Source: a virus. From it: DNA of 64,000 nucleotides. The stretch is taken from positions 1 through 64,000 of IMG/VR virus record IMGVR_UViG_3300050343_000177, one strand, 5' to 3'. Shown here in pieces: positions 35,687 to 44,848 of this stretch. A program made the position numbers and the translations under genes. Numbering within the stretch: position 1 is the first letter of the stretch; each line of letters starts with the position of its first letter. Below the pieces are notes generated by a model. The model made no database searches. It saw only the letters and a list, made by a program, of their open reading frames with translations, and was not told where the DNA came from.

Positions 35687-36871
35687 TCAAAGAGTGTCAT
35701 AGTAAGCTTGATTACTAGCTTCGTTACGCTTACGTCTCTCTGACTCAATCGTATTACCAATAGCCATACCTCCAAGTGCTCCTGCACTGCCTCCCATTAA
35801 GCCACGCTTCACTGCATCTGGATCAACCTTACCTTCGAACTCTCCACCCTTTCTATACTTACGACCTCTACGTACCCCTGCCATTGTTCCGGCAACGGAT
35901 GATAAGAATGGAACTAGTGCCGTGTTGACAGGCAGTGATCTACCAAGAAACTGAATTTCTGCACCGTGGATGCCATCAGTCGTAGCACGTAGTACTCCGC
36001 CAGGTAGGCTTATGTTCCCATCATCAAATGGATTCATATCAATCGCTTTGTCATACTTAAATGCTTTATAAGCGTTGTACTCACCTTTACTTACATCAGG
36101 TCGTACTTTCTTGAATTCATCCCAGTCAAGTAGATTACCTGTACGTCCAAGAATATACTTAGATGCTACTTCTAGCACTGCGTTGTCAGTCTTCGATGGG
36201 TCCTGTGCATTAGGTACAACTGCTTCGTATCCTTCATATCCTCCAAAGGGTGTCATTAGACCCATACCTTGGTTGATTGCAAAACCAACAGGTGCACCTA
36301 AGGCTGCAACCATTCCACTTCTATAGTTACGACGCTTAGCTCTACCATTAGCGCCATATATACCTTCAGCTGGTACTTCTCTACCAGTCTCGGTAAGCCG
36401 TGTTAGTCCTGCAGCTTTTAAGTCATTAATATTAAATGGTGTATTTAAATCTGTTGAACCGTACAACGACGGATTAGATTTCTTTAAACCATAGTCATTT
36501 AAAACGTTACCAGCTGCTTGCGCTGCATTCAGTAGCCACCATATACTTCTACTCTTATCCTGAATGATATCTGCACCTAATGCACCACCGAGTTGACCAA
36601 TGCGTCCGCCTGGTGTCTGCTTCATTTCCATCCCAAGCAACGCTCGAGCTTCCATTGCATCCCTATCAGCAATACCTAGATTCTCACGAATGCGATAGAC
36701 AAGTGGGTGCTCACCCATTGTTTTATCCATACGTGGTGCATCATCATCTAGGCCTTGCAACTCACGAGTTTTATAAAACATCTTTGCTTGTTCATCAGCA
36801 CCACGCCCTATCTCTTCTTTAAACGCTGAACGTGCGTATTTAGCCTGTTGAATTAACTCTTCTAAATTCAT
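35687..36871 (-). CDS. Putative internal virion / ejection protein
   Basis: 394 aa, intact. Helical N-terminus (NLEELIQQAKYARSAFKEEI), several Gly-rich hydrophobic segments (GQLGGALGADIIQ, SGMVAALGAPVGFAINQG, GLMGGSAGALGGMAIG) and a charged tail. Such amphipathic, Gly/Ala-rich proteins in this place are often ejected to form the DNA channel in short-tailed phages. Unrecognised. Start overlaps the stop of the next upstream gene (ATGA). Confidence 0.55.
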   Translation of the reverse strand: MNLEELIQQAKYARSAFKEEIGRGADEQAKMFYKTRELQGLDDDAPRMDKTMGEHPLVYRIRENLGIADRDAMEARALLGMEMKQTPGGRIGQLGGALGADIIQDKSRSIWWLLNAAQAAGNVLNDYGLKKSNPSLYGSTDLNTPFNINDLKAAGLTRLTETGREVPAEGIYGANGRAKRRNYRSGMVAALGAPVGFAINQGMGLMTPFGGYEGYEAVVPNAQDPSKTDNAVLEVASKYILGRTGNLLDWDEFKKVRPDVSKGEYNAYKAFKYDKAIDMNPFDDGNISLPGGVLRATTDGIHGAEIQFLGRSLPVNTALVPFLSSVAGTMAGVRRGRKYRKGGEFEGKVDPDAVKRGLMGGSAGALGGMAIGNTIESERRKRNEASNQAYYDTL

Positions 36872-37545
36872 TACATCATTCCTGTATTGTCAAAGTAACG
36901 ATCTTGAACTCCTGGGATTAACCCAGCACCTGCGAGTGTCTGTTGTCTAATCTGTTCAGCAAACTGTGCCTGCTGTTCTGCGCTCATACGTTCATAAGCA
37001 GTCTGACCTTCTCCACCAAATACTTTATCCTTACCACGTTGCAATGTATCTCCAACCATCATCCCTGCATAGTCACCACCAATCGAACCAGCCATATCAG
37101 CCATAAACCCAGCAGTGTCTCCAAAGCGTTGGCCTGCACGTCCGAGTGCTAATCCACCAAGTCCACCACCTACTGCTGATGTAGTACCAGCAATTAACTT
37201 ATCTCCTAAGTCGCCTGGTGTTTGCAAAGCTGCAAGTCCACCAAAGAATGCGTCAGGTGCAAGACGCCCGACAATTTGACCTTTATCCATTGTTCCAAAT
37301 AGTGCTTTACCAATACCAGATTTAAATGCAGGGTTAGTGACTGCCATCTGGGCAAGCTTTTGTCCACCCATTCTCGTGGCTGTAGCTTGTGCTAATCCAG
37401 GGATTGCTAACTGTGTAGCTGCAGCTTTAGCACCGCCTAATCCTATTAACCCTTTAGCAGCTGTAAATGCAGATGCAAGCTTTGCACCGATACCAAACTT
37501 TGCAGCTAATGCACCTGCTGCTGGAATAATTGCGGGTAAAGCCAT
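36871..37545 (-). CDS. Gly/Ala-rich membrane-interacting virion protein
   Basis: 224 aa. N-terminal 60 residues are strongly hydrophobic (LPAIIPAAGALAAKFGIGAK, FTAAKGLIGLGGAK). Middle has more Gly/Ala segments; C-terminus is Gln-rich (MSAEQQAQFAEQIRQQ). Likely inserts in the host membrane after ejection. Coupled to both neighbours by 1-nt overlaps. Confidence 0.55.
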   Translation of the reverse strand: MALPAIIPAAGALAAKFGIGAKLASAFTAAKGLIGLGGAKAAATQLAIPGLAQATATRMGGQKLAQMAVTNPAFKSGIGKALFGTMDKGQIVGRLAPDAFFGGLAALQTPGDLGDKLIAGTTSAVGGGLGGLALGRAGQRFGDTAGFMADMAGSIGGDYAGMMVGDTLQRGKDKVFGGEGQTAYERMSAEQQAQFAEQIRQQTLAGAGLIPGVQDRYFDNTGMM

Positions 37546-37853
37546 TATTGTTGCTCCTCTTGTGGCTGCTGTGGCTGTGGGTTTGCCATCATCATTCTAG
37601 CTTGATTGAACTCACTGCCTTGATTAGATAATCCGAATGACGCCATCCAGTTATCTGTTCGTGCTTTTTCGTTTGGATCATTCATCATCTGCATAGCACG
37701 ATTACCTACTGGTCCTGCCATTCGTGACTTACCAAACCCTTCATCTGACGGGCGTTCTACTGATCCATCTAGTAGTCCAAAGTTACTTGGAGTTTCCTGT
37801 GCCTGACGCTTAAGGCTTAAGCCCTGTTTGATATCTTCTGATGAGTAATTCAT
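37545..37853 (-). CDS. Hypothetical protein with Gln/Pro tail
   Basis: 102 aa (MNYSSEDIKQGLSLKRQAQE...), C-terminal PQPQQPQEEQQ. Overlaps both neighbours; same operon. Unrecognised. Confidence 0.5.
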   Translation of the reverse strand: MNYSSEDIKQGLSLKRQAQETPSNFGLLDGSVERPSDEGFGKSRMAGPVGNRAMQMMNDPNEKARTDNWMASFGLSNQGSEFNQARMMMANPQPQQPQEEQQ

Positions 37854-40039
37854 TGGTACTGCTCCTCCTCACGCTTGTCGCGTTCTCCTCCAATAAGAGA
37901 GCTCAATCCTGCAACCCCTAAAGCTGCGGCTCCTCCGACTGCTCCATACCTCTGATACCTTGGTGCAGATCTGAAATTATTAGGAGCACGTTTAACAGAA
38001 TTCATTATCTTATCTCTTATTCCTGGTGATCTAGGGCCTTGCGTTGCTCCATTATTAATAGGACGTGCTGGACCTTGAGAGGGGCCTGAAGTGCTTACCC
38101 CATACGGCAGCGCTTTCTGTGGGTTGGATGCACGTTTTTGAATTTCTTGTGTAATACCATTACCAGTTCCTACTGGTTGTGACCAAGGATCTGGGCCTGG
38201 GTCGAACCCTGGGCCTGGGTCCATATTCCGTTGACGTTCGACTCTTTGTCCGAAGCCGTCTGGGTTAGTACCTTGTGCTTGTTCAAATCTTTGAATGACA
38301 GCGTTTGCAATCTGTCCGTTGACTGGACCGAAGCGTTCGTACACTGCATCTTCTGACATAGCACGAGTAGGGCCTGGTCCCATTACTGGAGCTCTTACAA
38401 ATCCAGCACGAGGAATATCCTGGCCTGCAACTCCACCAATCATTGGCATCCGAGCATCTGCGAGTTCAGCTGCATTCAGAGGAGTGTCATTACCAACTCT
38501 TCCCATCAATGCTTGGAGTTGACCACGTACTTCCTTACCTTTGATCTTCTCCCCTTTAAGTTGAGCAATTTGAACCATTCCGCCACCTAACGCAGGATGA
38601 TTGCCTCCAAACTCAACTGATCGACCAGGCTGACCCATTCCTGCTTGATAGAAGTTCTTAGCGACTTGATTTGCTGGATTACGACGTGCTGCTTCTGCTG
38701 CGAACAGTCCACGGGCAACATCATTAATTTGGTTATCATTCATTCCCCCTTTACGTAGAACTTCACTAATTCCTGGGTTTTCTACGTATACATTTTTGCC
38801 ATCTTGTAAATCGTAGAACTTTACTCCTTGCTGCCGTCCTAAAGCAGCAACTTGGTCTACTGCAGCTTGCAAATCATCTAAATTACGAATTCCGCCTTGG
38901 CCAAGGTTGATATTTTGTCCATTGAAGTTAATACCTTCAATAGCAGCCTGTGCAGCACCTAATTGCTGACCAATTGCAACTTGTGGATAATCACCAAACG
39001 CATTACCTTGCTTATACCCGGGTGCGTGATCTGCAAGCCACTGTTCTTGCTTTTGTAGTGGTCCAACAAACCTATTGTCACTTGCAGGTGCGTTGTACTG
39101 GTCAGGCAGGTTCAAAGGCAGTGCATTTGGCATTGCAGTGCCACGATCGACTGGATTATTAGATACTTGGAAGTCGTAACCGACTTTCGCGGGACCTAAC
39201 TGTGCAATGTTGCCAATATTCTCCATTGCTTGGTCAGTAATTGCCCCACGACCACCTGCAACAAAATCTTGACCGATAACGTTAGCTGCAGCTTGTGCAC
39301 GCCAGTTATTGGCTTCTACTTGTGCTGCGTTCTGCCTTAGTTGATCTTGTTGTACTAACTCACGCGCCAATGCTTGCTCTGCACCACGGCCACCGTATAA
39401 ATCATCTTCAATCCGACCTGCTACATCAGCAGCACCTGGGAATGCATCGGCACCGTATTGATCGATCCCTTCCTGTAGTCTTGCAAGCTCACCTTGTAAA
39501 ACTTGTTGTGCTGGGGCAAACTGATTAGGAACTTGGATACCAAAGTCCTTATTCTTAGCAGCTTCTTGGAAATCAGCAGGAATAGGCACACCATCCGCTG
39601 CATAGAACTCATCTGTTACGAATGCACCTTTAGCTTTATCCCATCTGCTGCGTTTAATAACATTAGGGTCAACTTTACCCTCAGCTCCAGCCATTTCTTT
39701 CAGCTGCTGCTCCACATCTTTGATATTCCCTTGACCATCACGCCCACCGAAGTTTTGAAGTAGATCTTGGTTACCTTCTTCACCTTGTTGTACTTGATTA
39801 TTTGAAACTGTGCGATATTGATCAATATCACCTGGCATATCTTCATTTACGCCTTTAACTTTCTGTAATCTTTTTAATACGGCAGCTTGTGCTTCATCTG
39901 TTCCAATATCTCTGCCTAATTTACGTCCACCCTTACGCTGAGCGCCAATTACCATCTGAATGACTTGATCTTCGCTCATTCCAATGGCATTACCGATCGC
40001 TTTGATCTGAGCGCCTAACATAATATCTGAATTTGCCAC
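37850..40039 (-). CDS. Large Gln/Asn/Gly-rich virion protein
   Basis: 729 aa, intact. Helical N-terminus (IKAIGNAIGMSEDQVIQMVI), long polar low-complexity middle, C-terminal hydrophobic segment (YGAVGGAAALGVAGLSSLIG) then acidic tail. Largest protein of the block. The hydrophobic C-terminal anchor repeats the design of its downstream neighbours. Candidate internal core protein; family not recognised. Confidence 0.55.
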   Translation of the reverse strand: MANSDIMLGAQIKAIGNAIGMSEDQVIQMVIGAQRKGGRKLGRDIGTDEAQAAVLKRLQKVKGVNEDMPGDIDQYRTVSNNQVQQGEEGNQDLLQNFGGRDGQGNIKDVEQQLKEMAGAEGKVDPNVIKRSRWDKAKGAFVTDEFYAADGVPIPADFQEAAKNKDFGIQVPNQFAPAQQVLQGELARLQEGIDQYGADAFPGAADVAGRIEDDLYGGRGAEQALARELVQQDQLRQNAAQVEANNWRAQAAANVIGQDFVAGGRGAITDQAMENIGNIAQLGPAKVGYDFQVSNNPVDRGTAMPNALPLNLPDQYNAPASDNRFVGPLQKQEQWLADHAPGYKQGNAFGDYPQVAIGQQLGAAQAAIEGINFNGQNINLGQGGIRNLDDLQAAVDQVAALGRQQGVKFYDLQDGKNVYVENPGISEVLRKGGMNDNQINDVARGLFAAEAARRNPANQVAKNFYQAGMGQPGRSVEFGGNHPALGGGMVQIAQLKGEKIKGKEVRGQLQALMGRVGNDTPLNAAELADARMPMIGGVAGQDIPRAGFVRAPVMGPGPTRAMSEDAVYERFGPVNGQIANAVIQRFEQAQGTNPDGFGQRVERQRNMDPGPGFDPGPDPWSQPVGTGNGITQEIQKRASNPQKALPYGVSTSGPSQGPARPINNGATQGPRSPGIRDKIMNSVKRAPNNFRSAPRYQRYGAVGGAAALGVAGLSSLIGGERDKREEEQYQ

Positions 40040-40088
40040 AATTGCTATATCAAACCTTCCACTATTGTAGAAAGTTTGAGATAGCTAC

Positions 40089-41627
40089 TTATTTCTTTTT
40101 AGTGTACTGATCTAAAATTCCACCTGGACGAAAATAGTCTTCTTCAGCACCTGGTTTACTGAAATCGTAGTTTTCAATAACATTGGCAGGCACAACCGGA
40201 CCGACACCAGTCTGAGGCGCACCTTGATTATTATTCAGTGCAAAATCAGTCTTTGCTCCTGCAGCAAATGCAGATTTCACAGCAGACCCTGCAGCAGATA
40301 AAGGATTCTGTGCGGATGCAGGAGTATCTTTGCTTACATCTTTATTTTTATCGATATGTGCGGCTAATAGTGACTGAGCACTGGATTTACCGCTGGATAT
40401 ATCGCGAGCATCGGCCCGATCAATCTTAAATTTGTCTCCGAGCTTCCCATCTTCGGTCAATGCGCCACGACCATAGTGCTGACCGCCCGCATATACGACG
40501 TTATTTACCGCATCACGCGCTTTTAGTCCTGACATACTGTCGTCACCGCTCATAAATGCAGCACGTGCCATCAATTGACGGCGTTCTGGCGTCATTTCCC
40601 TGTTTGCTTCCTGCGTTTTTACCCCTTCAAGCGCATCTGACAGTCTTCCGCTAGAAATTCCTGTGGATTGTTGGGCGATTCGCTCCGATCCGCCTTCAAT
40701 TAGTGGAGCACCGGGGTTAAATGGCGCTTGATCCTGCAGATTTGTAGAACGAATTGCAGATACTCCACCTTCTGCGTCGAAATTTACAGCAGCTCTACCA
40801 CCGAAGTCGCCTTGACTTGTATCAAAGCCGGGTGTCTGTGCACCTGTTTGTGCATATGGGTTTGACATTGTGGATGCCAACTGGTTAGAGCTAAACGGCT
40901 GTACACCTAAGCCTTTGAGTAGGTCATCAAACGTCCTATTCATATTGATTGGCGTACCGCCACCGCCGAGATTTTTACCCGTTTGTGTACCTCCGCCAGG
41001 AATTTCACGAGTTTCCTCTGCAGGAAGAATAGTTCTTTCAGATACTTGTCCTGTGTAGCCACCTGATGAATGATCATAATTACCTTTGGTCTGCTTAAGA
41101 GCTGCTGCTGTCTCCGCTTGCTGCTTTTTTATCCTTGCGTCTATATCAGCAGTGTTGTTAAAAGTACTGCTTGAAGTATCCGAGCCGATAGGTCTCTCTT
41201 TATTAGCATTCTGACTAACTGCCTTTTGATAAGCCTCTGGACTTGAGTATCCAAGACGACTCCACTTTCTACTTGAGTCCTCACTCCCACCAAGGATTAG
41301 TGGTGCTGTTACTGCACCAGTTGTGGTCATACTTCCTAGACCCAACAAGCTTCCAGCATTTTTTTGAGTTAGCTGTCCCGTAGGTTTAGCAGCATAAGGA
41401 TTTGGTTTAGCAGGTTGAGAGCCTGGCATTGCCTTTATCTTGTCTTTGATAGTATCAAACACATTCCTTGATTGTCCTGAAAAATTACCCTTATTAGGTT
41501 TAGCGGAGTAAGGGTTTGGCTTACTGGAAGGCTTTTTTGGTTTTGAAATCACGTCATCATAATCAGCACCAAAAAGTACTTCGCCAACTTTTCCAATCGC
41601 GTTATCTAAAAACTGCTGTGCTGACAT
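40089..41627 (-). CDS. Large disordered virion protein with KPNPYxAKP repeats
   Basis: 512 aa, intact. Two copies of KPNPY-S/A-AKP near residues 37 and 78, Ser/Gly/Thr-rich sequence, a short hydrophobic stretch (SLLGLGSMTTTGAVTAPLIL) near residue 95. First gene of the minus-strand morphogenesis block; its promoter should lie in or near repeat copy B at 41651. Unrecognised. Confidence 0.55.
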   Translation of the reverse strand: MSAQQFLDNAIGKVGEVLFGADYDDVISKPKKPSSKPNPYSAKPNKGNFSGQSRNVFDTIKDKIKAMPGSQPAKPNPYAAKPTGQLTQKNAGSLLGLGSMTTTGAVTAPLILGGSEDSSRKWSRLGYSSPEAYQKAVSQNANKERPIGSDTSSSTFNNTADIDARIKKQQAETAAALKQTKGNYDHSSGGYTGQVSERTILPAEETREIPGGGTQTGKNLGGGGTPINMNRTFDDLLKGLGVQPFSSNQLASTMSNPYAQTGAQTPGFDTSQGDFGGRAAVNFDAEGGVSAIRSTNLQDQAPFNPGAPLIEGGSERIAQQSTGISSGRLSDALEGVKTQEANREMTPERRQLMARAAFMSGDDSMSGLKARDAVNNVVYAGGQHYGRGALTEDGKLGDKFKIDRADARDISSGKSSAQSLLAAHIDKNKDVSKDTPASAQNPLSAAGSAVKSAFAAGAKTDFALNNNQGAPQTGVGPVVPANVIENYDFSKPGAEEDYFRPGGILDQYTKKK

Positions 41628-41650
41628 CTTACTTGTTCAATATATTCTCT

Positions 41651-41778
41651 TATTCTACAAACTACAAAACTACGCTAGCTACGCTCCTATCTAACCCTTT
41701 CTAAAAAAATGATAGTAGGGGGAGATGACCGTGCATTAATAAACAGGTATATAGAAAACTACCGTAGTTACCGTAGCA
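41651..41778. repeat. Dispersed element copy B (inverted CTACGCT arms)
   Basis: Shares ATTCTACAAACTACAAAACT, CTACGCTAGCTACGCT and the core CTATCTAACCCTTTCTAAAA with copy A. The right arm (GGTATATAGAAAACTACCGT plus AGTTACCGTAG) is also shared with copy A. Central 30 nt differ. Located at the start of the minus-strand block, just before the strand switch. Confidence 0.8.
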
Positions 41779-41813
41779 AAAGCGTTTGACTCTAAACCTC
41801 AGTCAATAAGCAG

Positions 41814-41821
41814 GCTAGACC
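41814..41821 (+). promoter_or_regulatory. Candidate promoter element GCTAGACC
   Basis: Lies 152 nt before the GIY-YIG gene, first plus-strand gene after the switch. Preceded by TTGACTCT (41786) 20 nt upstream, a fair -35. Confidence 0.4.
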
Positions 41822-41972
41822 TTCCCCAATTTATAAAGTAACACAGCCTCCAAAGCTAGTGATTATTAAGACAATCTGCACACTACATTATTATGTATGC
41901 ACATTAATTTCAAGCAACCACATATTTGTTTTTTAAGTTCGCTAATATTAAAGTGTTGAAGGCATAATTGAT

Positions 41973-42599
41973 ATGAACTATGAAAACTTAAAATACACGG
42001 AATTAGCTACAGAGTTCAAAAAGATTCACAGAAAGAAGATATCACCTGAAGCATTGATGTATCGCGTCAAGACGAAAGGATTATCAAAGACTGAAGCTGT
42101 TAATCTTCCTTTAGACACACGTGGGAAATCAAGCAAGACTAAGCAGCTTCGGGTCGGTCGTCGTCCTCGTAAAGAACGCTGTTCTGGTCTGACTTATTGC
42201 TATCTACATATTGATGTTGCGGGTACGGGTGCTCCTCCTGTTGTCCGCTATGTAGGCAGAGGTGAAGGGGGACGATGTTTGCATTTTAAGGATCGTGAAA
42301 AGCTGCATGCTGACTGGATTCATTCATGGTTTACTGATATTGATTACGGTGCGATTGAGATGGGTGTAGCGCCATCAAAACTTAGAGATCTTAGTTGGAT
42401 TGATTGTTCAGTTCGTCAAAAGCTTATTGTGACTTCAAGTCCTTTTGAAAATGCTAAACGTGAGGAGCCGAGGCTTATTAATCGCTATAATACCAAGGAT
42501 CATGATCTATTTAATCTAATTCTTCATGCAACTGATAGACGTAGTATTAGTAAAGAGTTTCAGCCACGACCATTACGTAAAAAGCAGATCGCCGCATAG
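41973..42599 (+). CDS. GIY-YIG-like endonuclease
   Basis: 208 aa, intact. Central domain has the paired signature TYCYLHID...VRYVGRGEGGRCLHF (GIY-YIG variant with YVGRG), and REEPRLINRYNTK near residue 175 provides the Glu-x-x-Leu-I-N-x-Y block. N-terminal 60 residues look like a small HTH-type recognition domain (KKISPEALMYRVKTKGLSKT). First plus-strand gene beside repeat copy B, so it may be linked to mobility of that element. Confidence 0.72.
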   Translation: MNYENLKYTELATEFKKIHRKKISPEALMYRVKTKGLSKTEAVNLPLDTRGKSSKTKQLRVGRRPRKERCSGLTYCYLHIDVAGTGAPPVVRYVGRGEGGRCLHFKDREKLHADWIHSWFTDIDYGAIEMGVAPSKLRDLSWIDCSVRQKLIVTSSPFENAKREEPRLINRYNTKDHDLFNLILHATDRRSISKEFQPRPLRKKQIAA

Positions 42600-43332
42600 A
42601 GTGCTAAAAAGTTGAAATAAAAAATTATGCTATATAACGGACCCCCCTGCTTGTTGACTTTTGCTGTGACAAAAACGCCCTATAGGAGGTCAAAAATGCT
42701 AAATTTTTCGTTTTTGGTTTAATACCCTCTGTACCTCGATTGGCGGTCAAACAAAAAAAATAAGTAGTAGTTAACAGTTGCTTACACATAAGTAAGTAAC
42801 ACGAGTTAACAATTACATTTACATTTGTTTGTCCTTTGTCATCGAGCTGAAGTGTATTTAACAATCGTTGTTCGTTCGTTACACGAACTCACGTTTGTTC
42901 TTCTGTTCACACGAGTTTACGTCAGTTACATTATCACTTATGTTATTCGATACGAATCCTTATCGTGTGTAACTTCCGTTCGTAACTCGTATTCACTTCT
43001 GTTGACACAAGTTACCTCCCTTATCTATCTACCGTTCAAGACACATGTCGTGACGGTTGTGATACATATATTGCACCGTGACTCACCTCGGAGTTTTCCA
43101 CAGTTATGCTTAAGTTTTCCACAAGCTTGTGGAGAACTCCTTGGTTCGTAGTCACTTTACTTGTGTCATTACAGAGGTATTTACCCTAGTTCCTTTTACA
43201 CGTTCCACTAATGTTCGCCACTTCGTGGCTCACGGCTGCGCGGTGTTGATTGTTATGCAGCAGTGAGTATCTCTTGATTCTCTCTGGTGTTATCTCTGCC
43301 TACCCAGTGGCCTCCCAACAGCCAGCAGCCTT
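42600..43332. other. Gene-free region with candidate replication origin
   Basis: 730 nt without a supported gene, at the strand switch. Iteron-like sites CACGAGTTAAC (42800), CACGAACTCACG (42882), CACGAGTTTACG (42909) and CACAAGTTACC (43005) are spaced through an AT-rich stretch. Three DnaA-box-like sites then follow: TTTTCCACA at 43094 and 43115 and its inverse TGTGGAGAA at 43128; the last two form the palindrome TCCACAAGCTTGTGGA. TTTTCCACA is the cyanobacterial DnaA box. Further copies of TTTTCCACA occur near 6156 and 8638. Confidence 0.5.
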
Positions 43333-43348
43333 GGGGCTCAGCCGCCCC
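43333..43348 (+). terminator. Hairpin of cassette module 0
   Basis: GGGGCTCAGCCGCCCC then TTTATT; leader AGTGTTCTTTAT at 43359; ATG 25 nt on. Confidence 0.6.
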
Positions 43349-43383
43349 TTTATTCGAGAGTGTTCTTTATTTGAATTAATGAG

Positions 43384-43491
43384 ATGTTTACTTTAGTAGA
43401 TCTTTCTACAATGACTGAATTTGAAACCTTTCCATCATATTACTTAGCTAATCGCAAGTTAACTATGTTAGTAAGAAAACACAGTTTCTAG
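43384..43491 (+). CDS. Cassette gene 0, small hypothetical
   Basis: 35 aa (MFTLVDLSTMTEFETFPSYY...). First gene of the cassette array, following a hairpin and a slightly diverged leader. Unrecognised. Confidence 0.5.
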   Translation: MFTLVDLSTMTEFETFPSYYLANRKLTMLVRKHSF

Positions 43492-43527
43492 AAGTCGTTA
43501 CCTCATATGGCATGAGTGACAATTATT

Positions 43528-43541
43528 CCCCCTCACGGGGG
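43528..43541 (+). terminator. Hairpin of cassette module 1
   Basis: CCCCCTCACGGGGG then TTTATTT; leader TGTGCTCTATA; ATG 22 nt after TGTG. Confidence 0.75.
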
Positions 43542-43573
43542 TTTATTTCTCTGTGCTCTATACATTAATTCTT

Positions 43574-43708
43574 ATGTTATTCGGTGCTGTACTTTTCTCC
43601 TTGAGTTATCTCACAGGTCGCTCTCTCGCTGAGCGTAAGTATATCCGTACTCTTACACAGAAGGGAAGTTACCAAACACCTGGTGCTTTCCTTTCGTTAC
43701 TTAAGTAA
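43574..43708 (+). CDS. Cassette gene 1, small membrane protein
   Basis: 44 aa. N-terminal hydrophobic segment MLFGAVLFSLSYLTG then basic tail (ERKYIRTLTQKGSY). Intact frame between two modules. Confidence 0.6.
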   Translation: MLFGAVLFSLSYLTGRSLAERKYIRTLTQKGSYQTPGAFLSLLK

Positions 43709-43715
43709 CATCTAT

Positions 43716-43731
43716 GGCCCCTAACGGGGCC
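43716..43731 (+). terminator. Hairpin of cassette module 2
   Basis: GGCCCCTAACGGGGCC; leader TGTGTTCTTTAT at 43742; start codon 21 nt on. Confidence 0.8.
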
Positions 43732-43762
43732 TGTATTTCATTGTGTTCTTTATATCTGTTCT

Positions 43763-43912
43763 GTGTTTCGTTGTCGTTCTGTCTTTGCTGAATCCCCTTT
43801 GGGTTCTCCTGGCGTTTGTGCTTCCCGCGTTGCTATGCCTTTGCTGCCTGTGGTCTTTGCCTTCTGGTGGCTTCGGCTTGCTCCGCGTGGTTGCGCTGTC
43901 TTTGTTGTCTGA
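43763..43912 (+). CDS. Cassette gene 2, small membrane protein
   Basis: 49 aa with a GTG start chosen because it lies 21 nt after TGTG, the array's standard spacing. Central hydrophobic segment (AMPLLPVVFAFWWLRLA). A longer open frame overlaps but would ignore the module boundary at 43920. Confidence 0.5.
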   Translation: MFRCRSVFAESPLGSPGVCASRVAMPLLPVVFAFWWLRLAPRGCAVFVV

Positions 43913-43919
43913 TCCCTCT

Positions 43920-43936
43920 CCCCCGCAAAGCGGGGG
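43920..43936 (+). terminator. Hairpin of cassette module 3
   Basis: CCCCCGCAAAGCGGGGG then TTTATTTC; leader TGTGTTCTTTAT at 43947; ATG 24 nt on. Confidence 0.8.
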
Positions 43937-43970
43937 TTTATTTCATTGTGTTCTTTATCTGATTTCTCAG

Positions 43971-44382
43971 ATGGGTATTGACTTCCGCGCTTGTCTCTAT
44001 GTTGCGAATCCTTCTCAGGACGAGCCAACCGTTATCCCACTTGCCTATCTAGGCAACGGCGATATCAAGCGTGCCATGTACGACCTGCTCACCAAAGATG
44101 AGGACGGTTTCCCCCACTCCCGGTGGATCTATTCCAATCGATGAGGGCACTCCTGCATTCGAAGCACTCGATAGTCTACTTTTCGATGTAGACGTTGATC
44201 TTGAAATCCTTAAGAATCGGCTTGAGGATGCTGAAAGTGACCGTGATGATGATAAGTGGCACCGAATCTACCAAGATTTTAGGGGCACCAAAGATCATTA
44301 CGACGTGTTGAACGACACTGTCAATGCCATCAAAGCTTCTTCCGGTAATCCTTCCATTACCTGTGAAATTGGTTGGTGGTAA
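43971..44382 (+). CDS. Cassette gene 3, hypothetical (one indel)
   Basis: About 136 aa when one C is removed from CCCCC near 44112: MGIDFRACLYVANPSQDEP..., then IPIDEGTPAFEALDSLLFDV and ends CEIGWW. Acidic; helical middle (EILKNRLEDAESDRDDDKW). Unrecognised. The shift joins two frames that each stop abruptly. Confidence 0.6.
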
Positions 44383-44389
44383 CACTTAT

Positions 44390-44405
44390 GGCCCCTAACG
44401 GGGCC
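44390..44405 (+). terminator. Hairpin of cassette module 4
   Basis: GGCCCCTAACGGGGCC then TTTATTTC; leader TGTGATCTTTAT; ATG 23 nt on. Confidence 0.8.
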
Positions 44406-44438
44406 TTTATTTCATTGTGATCTTTATTTATTAATCAA

Positions 44439-44588
44439 ATGGCTTATTTCTGGTATGCAATCATTGATACTGACATCACTGAGTATTCCCATGTTTTAGC
44501 TGGACCGATGCCTGCCCTTTATTGGGCTGTGACTCGTGGTCCTGCTGCAATGCCCTATATTTCCTTTGATGATGATGATGATGAGTAA
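44439..44588 (+). CDS. Cassette gene 4, small acidic-tail protein
   Basis: 49 aa, aromatic N-terminus (MAYFWYAIIDTDITEY) and a five-Asp tail (FDDDDDE). Unrecognised. Confidence 0.55.
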   Translation: MAYFWYAIIDTDITEYSHVLAGPMPALYWAVTRGPAAMPYISFDDDDDE

Positions 44589-44595
44589 CAACTAT

Positions 44596-44611
44596 GGCCC
44601 CTAACGGGGCC
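44596..44611 (+). terminator. Hairpin of cassette module 5
   Basis: GGCCCCTAACGGGGCC; leader TGTGTTCTTTAC at 44622; ATG 23 nt on. Confidence 0.8.
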
Positions 44612-44644
44612 TTTATTTCATTGTGTTCTTTACTTCAATTACAC

Positions 44645-44791
44645 ATGAAGTCACGTACTAATTCTGACCTCAAAGTTATTACACTTCGTCAGACGATCAA
44701 GGCTTCCCTCAAGAATGCAGCTTCAGTTGCTTTCTTTGACCCAGCTGCAGATCCTCGTCACGTAGCAGCCCTGCTTGCTAACGCTAGTTAA
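44645..44791 (+). CDS. Cassette gene 5, small hypothetical
   Basis: 48 aa (MKSRTNSDLKVITLRQTIKA...), helical, basic N-terminus, Ala-rich end. Intact. Unrecognised. Confidence 0.6.
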   Translation: MKSRTNSDLKVITLRQTIKASLKNAASVAFFDPAADPRHVAALLANAS

Positions 44792-44799
44792 TAACTATT

Positions 44800-44815
44800 C
44801 CCCCCCTCCGGGGGG
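44800..44815 (+). terminator. Hairpin of cassette module 6
   Basis: CCCCCCCTCCGGGGGG then TTTATTTC; leader TGTGATCTATAT; ATG 23 nt on. Confidence 0.75.
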
Positions 44816-44848
44816 TTTATTTCACTGTGATCTATATCTATCAAGCAG

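Noticed and set aside
43971-44144. Short version of cassette gene 3 ending at 44144
   Set aside because: A CCCCC run at the break and an open continuing frame to 44382 make an indel the simpler explanation.
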